From the NCBI GenBank assembly GCA_038749025.1, contig JBCDIL010000001.1:124001-188000 (forward strand): a DNA stretch of 64,000 nt, in the 5' to 3' direction. Both the position numbers and the translations under genes were made by a program. This document shows, piece after piece, positions 1 through 8,248 of the stretch. The first letter of the stretch is position 1. Every line of letters starts with the position of its first letter. The notes under the pieces were generated by a model that was given only the letters and a program-made list of their open reading frames with translations, made no database searches and was not told the DNA's origin. Origin of the DNA: JBCAXA01 sp038749025. Its GTDB lineage: Bacteria > Pseudomonadota > Gammaproteobacteria > Steroidobacterales > Woeseiaceae.

Positions 1-706
1 GCTGCAGCACCTCAATGCCTCTCTGCAAAACTTCGCGTCGGTCGCGGCGCATGACCTACAAGCACCGCTTCGCCAAGCGCGATTGCTGCTCGACGTACTG
101 AGCGATGAAATCGGCGGCGACCTAAGCGACTCGGCGGCTGCATCGCTATCGAGCTTGACGCAGCGTATCGACAAAATGCGGGATATGGTACGCAGCATCT
201 ACGACCTCGCAGCGCTGGAATCGCAGACGTTAGCAGTTGCCACAGTTGACTTGAACGCAGTTGTCGCCGACGTCGTAGCGCAACTCCAGCCGACCTTCGA
301 CGAACAACGCGTTCGATTTAGTCACGATCAAATGCCAACGCTGCTCGCTAACGGTCCATTGCTTACCGATGTCTTGCGCAATCTGATTGAGAACGCCTGC
401 AAATACAACGAGAGCGATCCGCCTCAGATTCGGTTGCGCTACGAACGCGACGCTAGCTGTGTGGTCCATCGCTTGACAGTCGAGGACAATGGAATCGGTA
501 TTAGCGGATCCGACCGCGAACGTGTGTTCGAACCGTTTCGACGCTGTTCAACACTCGCTGTCGATGGGTCCGGCATCGGGCTCGCGTTTTGCCGCCGAGT
601 CATTCAGGCGCACGGCGGCACAATTTGGGTGGATGGAGACTACGCCGGCGGGACCAGCATCGTATTCGAGCTGCCCTACGGGCAGAGTGCTGAGGACGCC
701 CTATGA
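1..706 (+). CDS. Sensor histidine kinase, C-terminal part (5' end outside window)
   Basis: The reading frame is open from base 2, so only the C-terminal ~234 residues are present. The HisKA H-box is seen as AAHDLQAPLRQ, with the phospho-accepting His at bases 50-52. A HATPase_c domain follows: N-box LIENACKYN, G1 box DNGIGI, and G2 box GSGIGLAFCRRVIQAHGG. This type autophosphorylates on His and passes phosphate to a receiver. Its stop overlaps the start of the downstream CheY-like gene by 4 bp (ATGA), so the two are probably a cognate pair. The sensory domain lies upstream of the window and cannot be judged. Confidence 0.93.
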   Translation, partial: LQHLNASLQNFASVAAHDLQAPLRQARLLLDVLSDEIGGDLSDSAAASLSSLTQRIDKMRDMVRSIYDLAALESQTLAVATVDLNAVVADVVAQLQPTFDEQRVRFSHDQMPTLLANGPLLTDVLRNLIENACKYNESDPPQIRLRYERDASCVVHRLTVEDNGIGISGSDRERVFEPFRRCSTLAVDGSGIGLAFCRRVIQAHGGTIWVDGDYAGGTSIVFELPYGQSAEDAL

Positions 707-1107
707 ACGCACATGTATTGTTAATCGAGGACGACGCCCTCGACCGAGAATTCATCCTACGCGCAATGTCGCGTACAACGAAGAACATTAAGATCGTGGT
801 TGCCGAAGATGGCGCGAGCGCACTCGAGATACTACGAAATGAGCCGCCGCCCTCGGTCATCGTGACAGACCTCAGCATGCCGCGGATGGATGGCCATGAG
901 TTATTGCAGGCGCTAAAGTCCGACGACAGTCTGAAGAAAATACCGGCTATTGTCCTCTCGACGGCAGACGGTGAAGACGTCATCGAGGCCTGTTATGCCG
1001 AGCACTGCAATGCGTATTTGGTCAAGCCAGCGAGCATCAAAGACTATGACCGTATCGCCGATCGTATCCAAGCGTTTTGGCTTGAGGAAGTGCGCCTCCC
1101 GCACTAG
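703..1107 (+). CDS. CheY-like single-domain response regulator
   Basis: A 134-residue stand-alone receiver. Acidic pocket E9-D10-D11, phospho-acceptor Asp56 in VTDLSMPRMDG, the S86/T87 switch position and Lys108 in YLVKPAS are all present. No DNA-binding or enzymatic output domain follows. It resembles the Rcp1-type receivers encoded next to phytochrome-like or PAS kinases. It starts inside the stop of the kinase gene (ATGA overlap), which supports translational coupling and a phosphorelay between the two. The output partner is not visible here. Confidence 0.93.
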   Translation: MNAHVLLIEDDALDREFILRAMSRTTKNIKIVVAEDGASALEILRNEPPPSVIVTDLSMPRMDGHELLQALKSDDSLKKIPAIVLSTADGEDVIEACYAEHCNAYLVKPASIKDYDRIADRIQAFWLEEVRLPH

Positions 1108-1130
1108 CGGTTCGCCGTGTAGTCGGCTCG

Positions 1131-1406
1131 ATGGTTGACGAGCTGAGCAGCGACGCACCGACGCCGATCACCGACGCCGCTATCGCGGCAGCTATCACGT
1201 CGCTGTGCCAGCAGCGGGGACCGACAAAAACCATCTGCCCCTCCGAAGTAGCGCGGGTACTCGCCGCTGACTGGCGATCACTGATGCCCGTCGTTCGCCG
1301 TGTCGCTGCTAAGCTCGCGGCCGCCGGTCAATTGACGATTACGCAAAAAGGCGTACCGGTCTGCATTGAGGACGCTAGTGGACCGATCCGTCTTTCAATT
1401 CGCTGA
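1131..1406 (+). CDS. DUF3253 small protein
   Basis: 91 residues. It carries the family signature ICPSEVARVL...WR.LM..VRR.A..LAA.G...ITQKG..V....GPIRL, which is found across nearly the whole length of DUF3253 proteins and looks like a winged-helix-type fold. The start is an ATG 23 bp after the receiver stop, so it could be co-transcribed with the kinase-receiver pair. Its function is not known. The surrounding signalling genes do not assign one. Confidence 0.82.
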   Translation: MVDELSSDAPTPITDAAIAAAITSLCQQRGPTKTICPSEVARVLAADWRSLMPVVRRVAAKLAAAGQLTITQKGVPVCIEDASGPIRLSIR

Positions 1407-1413
1407 ACAAAAC

Positions 1414-1441
1414 AACGGCGGGGACACAAGCCCCCGCCGTT
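1414..1441. terminator. Hairpin between convergent genes
   Basis: A perfect 10-bp stem (AACGGCGGGG, 1414-1423, pairing with 1432-1441) encloses an 8-nt loop. On the minus strand it is followed by a T-rich run (GTTTTGTT), so it best fits termination of the leftward phosphatase gene. The rightward side lacks a T tract. It probably also serves as the boundary for the DUF3253 gene. Confidence 0.75.
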
Positions 1442-1467
1442 TAGGACATTAACTGACTCGGCGTCGA

Positions 1468-3699
1468 TCAAAATGCGAGGTTGGTGATTCGCGTGTCGAG
1501 ATTCGGCGCCGTCTCCTCTTGATTGAAGCCACCGTTGCTGCCATCTAGCGGGAACGTCTCGATTAAGTATTCGGCCAATGCATCTTGCTCCGTACCGTCA
1601 TCGGCGAACGTCGCGGCGCCCGTTGTCGAACCGGCAGCTTCGAGATCGACGCGGTCCGGCGCCGATAGACCCGTTAGCAATGCGCCAAAACCGTCACCGC
1701 CATTCGCCAAGAAATCGAGAATGACGAAACGGAAACTGTCAGTCGATACCGTCGTGCCACCACTGACGATCTGCACGGGCGTGCCGTTGTTATCGATCGT
1801 GGCGTCGACGATTCGCGCCCCAGCTGGCAGGTTCGGGTCATAGCTGAACGAGATACCGGCCACCTGCGGGAAGCGGCCTGCGGCTTCCAATTGATTCGGC
1901 ACGGCCGCATCGAGGTCGCCGTTGACGCCGAACTCGAGAATCGCCCGGAGCTCCGCCGCCGTAGCTGTCAACAACACCAAGCCATTGTTGAACGCGAGCG
2001 TGCTTTCGACCGCCAGCCGCGTAATCTCGCCATCCGGTGGAGGTAAGAAATCGGGCTCCGTCGAGCCAGGAGGAACAATGACCGAGCCGATATCGGCGCG
2101 GATGCCACCGCCGTTTTTGATCGAGATAACAACGCTCGGATCGACGTTCTGCGCCTCGGCTAGGTTTGCATCGGCCGTCAAGTTGCCGAGGATCGTCTCT
2201 TCAGTCCGCACGCCCGGTGAGCGCGCTGCACTTAAGAAGACCTCCGTCAGACCGAGAGGCTCATTGATCCGTGCAAGCGTTGCCCGCGCAGTATCGGCGA
2301 GTGCCACAACGGTCGCGTTTTGGGCCGGCGAACCGAATGCCGCGAAACTGTCAGCATCCGTCGCGTAAGCACCATTGATCGACGAATCGAGAAGGTCGAG
2401 GTTAACCGTTCCTGCCAGTGTGAACTGAGTGATCAGTCGCCCTAGGTACTTGTAGTCCCCATCGGTGTTTACAACGAGTACAGGTTCGCCTTTCGAACTC
2501 TCGAAGACGCCAGGATAGACACCTTGGGCCTCCTCACCGGGGCGCAGACGGTCATTGTCATCGACTAGCCGTGTGTTCGACCCGCCGGCCACAATGATGT
2601 CGACATCGGTCAACAGCGTTGCCAACGTTTGCTCGATCGAAATGCGCTGCATGTGCGACAACAGGATGACCTTGTCGATACCTCGCTGCGTAAGCGAATC
2701 GACGGCTGGCTGAATCGCGCCGGCAAGCGCAACGACATCGTCGTCGGTACCACCGCTAGGAAAAACCGAGATATCACCGGCATCGGTGATGAACGGTAAC
2801 GTCGGTGTCGTTGCACCGACAACGCCAATCGTTTGCTTGCCGACCGTGATCACCACTGAACGCGCCAGCGCGTTCGGCACATCCGAGGCCTCCTCACCGT
2901 CGGCCACGACAGCGCCGACCAAATTGGTATCAGGCGTGAAATCAAGGTTTGATGAAAGATACGGGAAATCGGCACCGGCATAATCGCCATCGGCACCGAA
3001 AATCGCGGCGAATGTCGCTGTGCCGTCGTCGAGCTCGTGGTTCCCCACCGCGCTCGCCTCGTAACCCATGGCGTTCATGAATGCCATATCCAAGCGACCG
3101 ACACCGGGGACGCCCAACGCGGTAACGAATTCGTCCTCGGCCGCTGCATTGTACCGAGGGCCAGGAATGTAGTTGTCACCGGCACTCAATGTAACCGTGT
3201 TAGCTGGGTACTCGGCCTGAAAGGCGGCAAGCAGGCCCGAGAAACGCTCTACGTTATCGAGTGCATCACTGCCATTACCATCCATGTCGGCGTTGTGAAG
3301 CAGCTGCAACTTAAACGGCTGGAACTGGGCGTCCGCCTTGATTCCAAAGAACAACAGATCAAACAGCGACAAACGGACACGCGCTTTACGCGACCGCTTA
3401 CCGGGAGCGAGCTGGCAGTGCTCAGAGCGGCAGACGTTAATGGTTTTGCGGCCAGCGCCACGGCCTGTCCGCGAGTGCTTAGTAACGACCAGACGAGTCG
3501 GCCCGTAAACGACGACGTTAGACTTATTGACGAGCCGGTACTGCAACTCAAGTTGGAAGAAGTTAATAAACTTGATACGAACGAGGCGAGCGTCAAGCTG
3601 TGGGTCGCTAACGAATTGACTGCCGGTAGCATTTGCGGCCAGCGGCAAGGTCAAACAGCCGAGAGCAAGGCTAGCCAGCAGTAGGCGTACTCTGCGCAT
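1468..3699 (-). CDS. Exported bifunctional metallophosphatase / 5'-nucleotidase-like protein
   Basis: 743 residues from ATG 3699, chosen because it opens a clear Sec signal peptide (MRRVRLLLASLALGC...ANA) and has GGAG about 8 bp upstream. The open frame runs further upstream but without a signal. After a ~115-residue N-terminal region of unknown type comes a calcineurin-like phosphatase domain (LLHNADMDG, LSAGDNYIPGP, GNHELDDG, LSHMQ). The 5'-nucleotidase C-terminal domain follows (ETILGNLTADA, KNGGGIRADIG). Likely role: periplasmic or surface hydrolysis of nucleotides or phosphoesters. The usual DxH metal motif reads DMD and the usual GHxH reads GGSN, as in a marine subfamily I recall, so the exact substrate is uncertain. 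Confidence 0.88.
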   Translation of the reverse strand: MRRVRLLLASLALGCLTLPLAANATGSQFVSDPQLDARLVRIKFINFFQLELQYRLVNKSNVVVYGPTRLVVTKHSRTGRGAGRKTINVCRSEHCQLAPGKRSRKARVRLSLFDLLFFGIKADAQFQPFKLQLLHNADMDGNGSDALDNVERFSGLLAAFQAEYPANTVTLSAGDNYIPGPRYNAAAEDEFVTALGVPGVGRLDMAFMNAMGYEASAVGNHELDDGTATFAAIFGADGDYAGADFPYLSSNLDFTPDTNLVGAVVADGEEASDVPNALARSVVITVGKQTIGVVGATTPTLPFITDAGDISVFPSGGTDDDVVALAGAIQPAVDSLTQRGIDKVILLSHMQRISIEQTLATLLTDVDIIVAGGSNTRLVDDNDRLRPGEEAQGVYPGVFESSKGEPVLVVNTDGDYKYLGRLITQFTLAGTVNLDLLDSSINGAYATDADSFAAFGSPAQNATVVALADTARATLARINEPLGLTEVFLSAARSPGVRTEETILGNLTADANLAEAQNVDPSVVISIKNGGGIRADIGSVIVPPGSTEPDFLPPPDGEITRLAVESTLAFNNGLVLLTATAAELRAILEFGVNGDLDAAVPNQLEAAGRFPQVAGISFSYDPNLPAGARIVDATIDNNGTPVQIVSGGTTVSTDSFRFVILDFLANGGDGFGALLTGLSAPDRVDLEAAGSTTGAATFADDGTEQDALAEYLIETFPLDGSNGGFNQEETAPNLDTRITNLAF

Positions 3700-3951
3700 A
3701 GGGTAGTCTCCGAACGATGGATTCATGAAGTGAGGGACTGGCGAGGATAGGCGGCGTTTGTTACAGAATTTCGCCGCCGGGAAATCGTGTCTAAGATGGC
3801 TGGTCGCAGCGCGGCCAATGGCAAGAATCCCGACACCTTGAGCGCCAGGTATGGAAACATCGATCAGAACCGCAGCAATTTTGATGGCGGTGCAAACCAT
3901 TCAGGTTCAGCCAGCATCAGAGACTGTACTTGGACGGGTTGGAGAACGACC
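3700..3951. other. Divergent intergenic region, phosphatase / DUF4097 genes
   Basis: About 250 bp between two divergent exported-protein genes, so it must hold both promoters. I see a ribosome-binding GGAG for each gene (about 3706-3709 on the minus strand, 3941-3944 on the plus strand). No convincing operator or hairpin was found. Confidence 0.5.
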
Positions 3952-4863
3952 ATGAATTTTGCAGCAACGATTCCAGCATGCCGCGCCGTGGGTTTGGCGC
4001 TGTTTGCCCTAGCGATCGCGACCTCGGCCCGTGCCGACGTCATTGAGAAGAGTTTCGATATAGCCGCTGGCGGAACACTCGACCTCGACACCGACGTCGG
4101 CGCCGTAAAAATCGATACCCATTCGGCGAATCGAATTGACGTTGAAGTCGAGCGAGATGGGCCCGATGCGAACGAATTGATCGTCGAGTTTGAAACAGCC
4201 GGCAATCGCTTGAAGGTCAACGGCCGCTGGGAAGGCGGCAAACAAAGCTGGTGGAACGGCAAACAAGCACGAATCGTGTTCCGAGTGACGGTCCCTGAAC
4301 AATTTAACGTCGATCTGAACACCCGCGGCGGTTCGATCGAAATCGACGATCTCTCGGGCGAGGTCGATGCGTCGACGTCGGGCGGTTCACTGCGTTTCGG
4401 TCATATCGATGGTGAAATCGATGCGAATACGTCAGGCGGCTCGATACGAATCGATGGCGGCAGCGCCAATATCGACGTCAGTACATCGGGCGGCTCGATC
4501 AAAATCGGCGAAGCCACCGGTGACGTTCGCGCCCGCACATCGGGCGGCTCAATCCGCGTCCGTAACGCGAAGGGTCGGATTGAAGCCCGCACATCGGGCG
4601 GTTCGGTCGAAGCGGAGATGCTCGTCCAGCCAACTGGCGACTCGACGCTGTCCACATCCGGAGGCAGTGTTCGCTTATACGTTGCCGACGGCATTGGTCT
4701 CGACGTCGATGCTACCTCGTCTAGCGGCGTTCGCTCTGAGATTCCGGTCGGCGGAGAAACGAAAGCGAAACGCCGACTGCGAGGCGAGCTGAATGGCGGT
4801 GGCCCGAAAGTTCGGCTAGAAACCAGCGGCGGTGGCGTCAAAATCTACCGCTTGGCCAACTAG
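3952..4863 (+). CDS. Exported DUF4097-family beta-repeat protein
   Basis: 303 residues from ATG 3952, with GGAG 7 bp upstream and a signal peptide ending ATSARA. The open frame extends to 3787, but that part has no signal features. The body is a run of short beta-turn repeats with a recurring TSGGS[IL] motif (RGGSIEID, TSGGSLRF, TSGGSIRI, TSGGSIKI, TSGGSIRV, TSGGSVEA), typical of DUF4097 'putative adhesin' proteins that fold as a beta-helix. Probably periplasmic. The family often lies near anti-sigma or PspC-type genes, but none is here. Function unknown. A strong terminator follows 37 bp after the stop. Confidence 0.85.
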   Translation: MNFAATIPACRAVGLALFALAIATSARADVIEKSFDIAAGGTLDLDTDVGAVKIDTHSANRIDVEVERDGPDANELIVEFETAGNRLKVNGRWEGGKQSWWNGKQARIVFRVTVPEQFNVDLNTRGGSIEIDDLSGEVDASTSGGSLRFGHIDGEIDANTSGGSIRIDGGSANIDVSTSGGSIKIGEATGDVRARTSGGSIRVRNAKGRIEARTSGGSVEAEMLVQPTGDSTLSTSGGSVRLYVADGIGLDVDATSSSGVRSEIPVGGETKAKRRLRGELNGGGPKVRLETSGGGVKIYRLAN

Positions 4864-4900
4864 TAGCGCACCACGTGGAAGCCAGACCAATGCCGCAAGG

Positions 4901-4933
4901 GCAGCAGGCCGAGTACAGGCCTGCTGCTTTTTT
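4901..4933 (+). terminator. Rho-independent terminator
   Basis: Perfect 10-bp stem GCAGCAGGCC (4901-4910) / 4918-4927, 7-nt loop, then six T (4928-4933). It ends the DUF4097 gene. Its T tract overlaps the stop codon of the convergent ankyrin gene. Confidence 0.93.
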
Positions 4934-6764
4934 ATGAGCCCGTCAGCGCCCGGAGTGCTGCCTCGTTGCCCAATCGCTCCGCGATATCGGCCGCATTGCG
5001 GCGCGCCGCGTTAACGGTGCTCGTATCGGCGCCGAACGCTAACAACGTATCGATCGCATTAGAATCGTTGCGAAATGCCGCCAGAATTAGGGCGGTTTGT
5101 CCGAACGAATTTCGTCTGTCGAGATCCGCATTACGCCGTGCAAGTACCTCGATGACTCCATAGCGCCGCGCCTCTAGCGCCGTCATCAATGGCGTGTACC
5201 CGCGCGCGTTTTCAGCATTCGCATCAGCGCCACGATCCAACAGGCGGCGTACGACGTCGACATGACCCCGTTCGCTGGCTCGATGTAGCGCGGTACTGTC
5301 GCTGCGATCGGCCGCCGCCACATCGGCACCGGATGCCAATAAGGTTTCGACAATCGCCAATTGCCCCGCATCGGCCGCGAACCACAAAGCCGACCGGCGT
5401 TGTCGATCAATTGCGCCTACCGGGACACCAGCAGCGATAAGACGTGCCGCAATGGCATCGTGCCCGTTTGTGGCCGCGAGCATTAACGGCGACATATTTC
5501 CGTTGGCCGTTGGCTCAGTTGCACCCGAGACGGCGAGTGCGACTTCGACAGCTTGCGGATCGCCCCCAACGACCGTGCTAAATAGCAGACGCTCCGCTAA
5601 ACCGACGCTTTGTCCGTCATTGCGTTCGAGTAATAAGACTAAGGTATCGGCCTCACCGGCTACTGCGGCGTGCGCCATTGCGGTTAAGCCTTCGTTATCG
5701 GTAACCGTTTGCGAACCGGCGTTCGTCAGCAGGAAGTCGACAACGTCGAGGTACCCACGACGAGCGGCCAGCATCAACGCGGTATGACCTTCGCCATTCT
5801 TCGCATTGACACTGGCACCGCGATTCAATTCGCGACGCAGGGTCGCCAGTTCGCCTCGCTCCGCAGCGATAAACCACAATGAGCGGCCGTTCACGGGTCG
5901 CGACAACTCACGCAGTTCATGCAGTGATGCTTGCGCGAAGCGCACTGGCGCTGTAGCGCCTGCGCGGCGCAATGCGCGCGCGAGACGCGTGTCATCGCGG
6001 CGACTGGCAACAGCCAGCGCTGACATGCCACGCTCATTGGATATGTTGAGGTCAGCTTCAGCAGCAACCAGCAACTCGAGAATAGGTAGCGTCTCGTAGC
6101 GAGCTGCCAAGTGCAGGGCTGTGTTGCCATGCTCGTCCTGAGCGTTGGTTCGGGCACCGGCTGCTAACAGATGTTTCGCCACGTCGCTCGCACGAGCGCG
6201 AACGGCTTTCATCAGCGCTGTTTCGCCGGTACGGTCGCTGGCATTAATACTCGCGCCACCGTCGAGTAACGCATTAACCACTGGAACATGTCCGAACTCC
6301 GCCGCTTCCATCAACGCGGTACGGCCATCGGCCGCTTGCCCATCCACCGAGGCTCCGGCGGCAAGCAGCGCGCTGACATCATCAAGCAGACCTCGGGAAG
6401 CCGCGATTCGCAGCGCCTCACTGGCCTCAAGGTTGTCCATTACCGCTAACGACAGAGGTTCCCACTCATTCGCGAGTGCTGCGGCGGCACCGGAATGGCC
6501 TGCCGCCGCCGCTCGCTCGTATAACGCAAGGGCCTTGTCGAGGTCGCGCGGAACACCTTGCCCGCGAGCGTGCAGACCAGCCAGCAAATAAAGCGCCGCC
6601 GCATCGTCTTCATCGCGCAGCAGCGTTGCGGCAACGGCGAAATCCTTGCGCTTAATCGCGGACCGGGCACCGTCCACGTCGGCAATCGCCGACACCGAAG
6701 GCAACAAGAATCCTGCCGAGATGATAATCGCCGACCAGTGACGAACAAACGTAGACAAATACAC
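4932..6764 (-). CDS. Periplasmic Sel1/ankyrin-repeat protein
   Basis: About 610 residues. I place the start at GTG 6764 because it gives a signal peptide ending SVSAIA. The frame also offers GTG 6872, but that codon lies inside a CRP-like site. After the signal come Sel1-like repeats (LYLLAGLHARGQGVPRDLDKALALYERAAAAGH, near residues 50-85). About 14 ankyrin repeats then fill the remainder (TALMEAAEFGH, TALHLAARYE, TALMLAARRGYLDVVDFLL, TALHRASERGHVDVVRRLLDRGAD). Such proteins are binding scaffolds; the partner is unknown. It is transcribed divergently from the multiheme operon, so the two may share an operator region, and a role in that system is possible. It ends in the tail of the convergent terminator. 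Confidence 0.85.
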   Translation of the reverse strand: MYLSTFVRHWSAIIISAGFLLPSVSAIADVDGARSAIKRKDFAVAATLLRDEDDAAALYLLAGLHARGQGVPRDLDKALALYERAAAAGHSGAAAALANEWEPLSLAVMDNLEASEALRIAASRGLLDDVSALLAAGASVDGQAADGRTALMEAAEFGHVPVVNALLDGGASINASDRTGETALMKAVRARASDVAKHLLAAGARTNAQDEHGNTALHLAARYETLPILELLVAAEADLNISNERGMSALAVASRRDDTRLARALRRAGATAPVRFAQASLHELRELSRPVNGRSLWFIAAERGELATLRRELNRGASVNAKNGEGHTALMLAARRGYLDVVDFLLTNAGSQTVTDNEGLTAMAHAAVAGEADTLVLLLERNDGQSVGLAERLLFSTVVGGDPQAVEVALAVSGATEPTANGNMSPLMLAATNGHDAIAARLIAAGVPVGAIDRQRRSALWFAADAGQLAIVETLLASGADVAAADRSDSTALHRASERGHVDVVRRLLDRGADANAENARGYTPLMTALEARRYGVIEVLARRNADLDRRNSFGQTALILAAFRNDSNAIDTLLAFGADTSTVNAARRNAADIAERLGNEAALRALTGS

Positions 6765-6845
6765 CGCGAGTACAGACCCATGAAACGACGCCGGAGTGCG
6801 ACACGTTGCACTGTATGCCCCCTTTGTTTCAATGGTCGCGAACCA

Positions 6846-6864
6846 GGTCACAACTTTTGTGACC
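6846..6864. promoter_or_regulatory. 19-bp perfect palindrome in divergent promoter region
   Basis: GGTCACAA-CTT-TTGTGACC: two perfect 8-bp arms around 3 bp. It sits almost midway between the ankyrin start (6764) and the cytochrome operon start (6945), about 80 bp from each. It overlaps a CRP-like site, so it may be a second operator or a composite site. Confidence 0.5.
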
Positions 6865-6873
6865 TCAATCACT
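6858..6873. promoter_or_regulatory. CRP-like site upstream of multiheme operon
   Basis: TGTGA-CCTCAA-TCACT matches 9 of the 10 conserved bases of the CRP/Vfr/Clp consensus TGTGA-N6-TCACA. Its centre is about 80 bp upstream of the operon's first ATG, a plausible activator position. It is the same pattern seen near 21137, 21267, 33561 and 37014. Confidence 0.5.
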
Positions 6874-6944
6874 AATACCGCGGTACCCAGTCGGTATCGT
6901 TCTTCTGTTAACTGGTACCGGGAACTACCAACGTGATCACGCCC

Positions 6945-7325
6945 ATGAGATTTCTATCTCTCTTGGCGGCGAGCCTCTGTGTCGCTGCATGTAATGACGT
7001 CACGCCGTCCTCCGCGCAAACAAGCCTGACAGAGCATGTTTCTGCGGATGAAGACGGATGGTCCGTCGTCTCGCGTCCGTTAACGGCGCGGCCGGCTAGT
7101 TCCAACAACAAAGCCATACCATCAGTACGATCACTGCTGGCGCGCTTAGAAGCCCGTGTCGAAGCAGACCCGAGCGATCCGGGACAATGGACGCTGCTCG
7201 CCCAATCGTATACCCATCTCGGTCAGCATAATGATGCCGAGCGAGCTGTTGCACGTGCTATCGAACTCGGCGTCGACGAACAACAGTTACGAGCCCAGCT
7301 TGCTCTGGCGACTAGGACTCGCTGA
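6945..7325 (+). CDS. TPR lipoprotein, CcmI/NrfG-like, first gene of multiheme operon
   Basis: 126 residues from ATG 6945, with a lipoprotein signal whose lipobox is CVAAC (Cys at about residue 16). GTG 6933 is an alternative start. The C-terminal half holds a TPR unit (DPGQWTLLAQSYTHLGQHNDAERAVARAIEL) very like those of CcmI/NrfG cytochrome-maturation chaperones. By analogy it may hold apocytochrome or scaffold the cytochromes encoded just downstream; this is inference from motif and position. The next gene starts 8 bp after the stop. Confidence 0.78.
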   Translation: MRFLSLLAASLCVAACNDVTPSSAQTSLTEHVSADEDGWSVVSRPLTARPASSNNKAIPSVRSLLARLEARVEADPSDPGQWTLLAQSYTHLGQHNDAERAVARAIELGVDEQQLRAQLALATRTR

Positions 7326-7333
7326 GCGTTCCT

Positions 7334-8248
7334 ATGGCCGCCAATGCATCCACAGCCGCTCGCGGCGGCGACGGTAGTCCGTCTCCGTCGATAGCGCAGC
7401 GACTGAAGTCGTTGTCATCGCCGCTGCTGTGGTTCACCTTTGCGGCGCTTGCATTGTGGGTAGGCTGGGACGGCAAAGACACGCGGCGGTTGTTTGCTGA
7501 TGAAGGTCTTGGCTATGCGCTCGGCATCGTAGGCACGGCTCTAATTCTCATCCTACTCGTTTACCCGCTACGTAAGCGCTACCGCTGGTTGCGGGTTATC
7601 GGCTCGGTCAAGAACTGGTTCCAGGTCCACATGACACTCGGCGTTATCTCGACGCTAACGGTCCTGTACCACTGCAACTTCGCGTTCGGTTCCTTGAACA
7701 GTTCGCTCGCCCTCGTGTCGCTGCTGCTGGTGGCCGGTAGCGGCATCATCGGCCGCTTCTTATACGCCAAGATTCATCACGGCTTGTTCGGCCGCAAGAA
7801 ACAACTCAAGGAATTACTGGCTGGCGTCAAGCTGTCGGCCGACGAATCGGCAGGCGCCGCCCAATTCGTTCCAGGCATGATGCAGGCCGTAGCGAAGTTT
7901 GACCGCCAAGTCCTGCAACCGCCGAAGACGATGAGCGAGGCTGCTGCATTGCCGTTCCGTTTGATGGTGTCGACGCGGCGTGGCTATCGCGAAATCATGC
8001 AACTCGTCTCGCTACAGCTTGAACTGCAAGCCGGCCAGAATCCGGTTGTTGCGCAGCACCGAAAGCGCCTAGAGAAGGCTTGTTCGACCTACCTTAAAAA
8101 GCATCTACGCCATGTTCGTCGGGTCGCAGAGTTTGCTGCGTACGAAAAACTGTTCGCGCTATGGCACAAAGTGCACCTGCCGTTTTTTGGCTTACTGATC
8201 TTGACGGCGATCGTGCATGTTTTCGCTGTTCATTTTTACTCGGGATGA
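7334..8248 (+). CDS. Five-helix membrane protein, probable di-heme b electron carrier
   Basis: 304 residues. Hydrophobic segments lie near residues 31-45, 60-78, 97-116, 124-144 and 280-300. A ~130-residue basic helical region sits between helices four and five. Helix 3 carries His99 and His113, and helix 5 carries His281 and His295. The equal 14-residue spacing is the hallmark of two stacked b hemes bound across a four-helix bundle, as in cytochrome b or ferric reductases. Its likely role is to move electrons between the quinone pool and the periplasmic cytochromes encoded next. No FAD/NAD domain is present. Its stop overlaps the next start by 4 bp (ATGA). Confidence 0.75.
   Translation: MAANASTAARGGDGSPSPSIAQRLKSLSSPLLWFTFAALALWVGWDGKDTRRLFADEGLGYALGIVGTALILILLVYPLRKRYRWLRVIGSVKNWFQVHMTLGVISTLTVLYHCNFAFGSLNSSLALVSLLLVAGSGIIGRFLYAKIHHGLFGRKKQLKELLAGVKLSADESAGAAQFVPGMMQAVAKFDRQVLQPPKTMSEAAALPFRLMVSTRRGYREIMQLVSLQLELQAGQNPVVAQHRKRLEKACSTYLKKHLRHVRRVAEFAAYEKLFALWHKVHLPFFGLLILTAIVHVFAVHFYSG

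Noticed and set aside
3037..3684. 215-codon open frame on the plus strand
   Set aside because: It lies wholly opposite the exported phosphatase gene, has no ribosome site or known domain, and is explained as a shadow of that gene.
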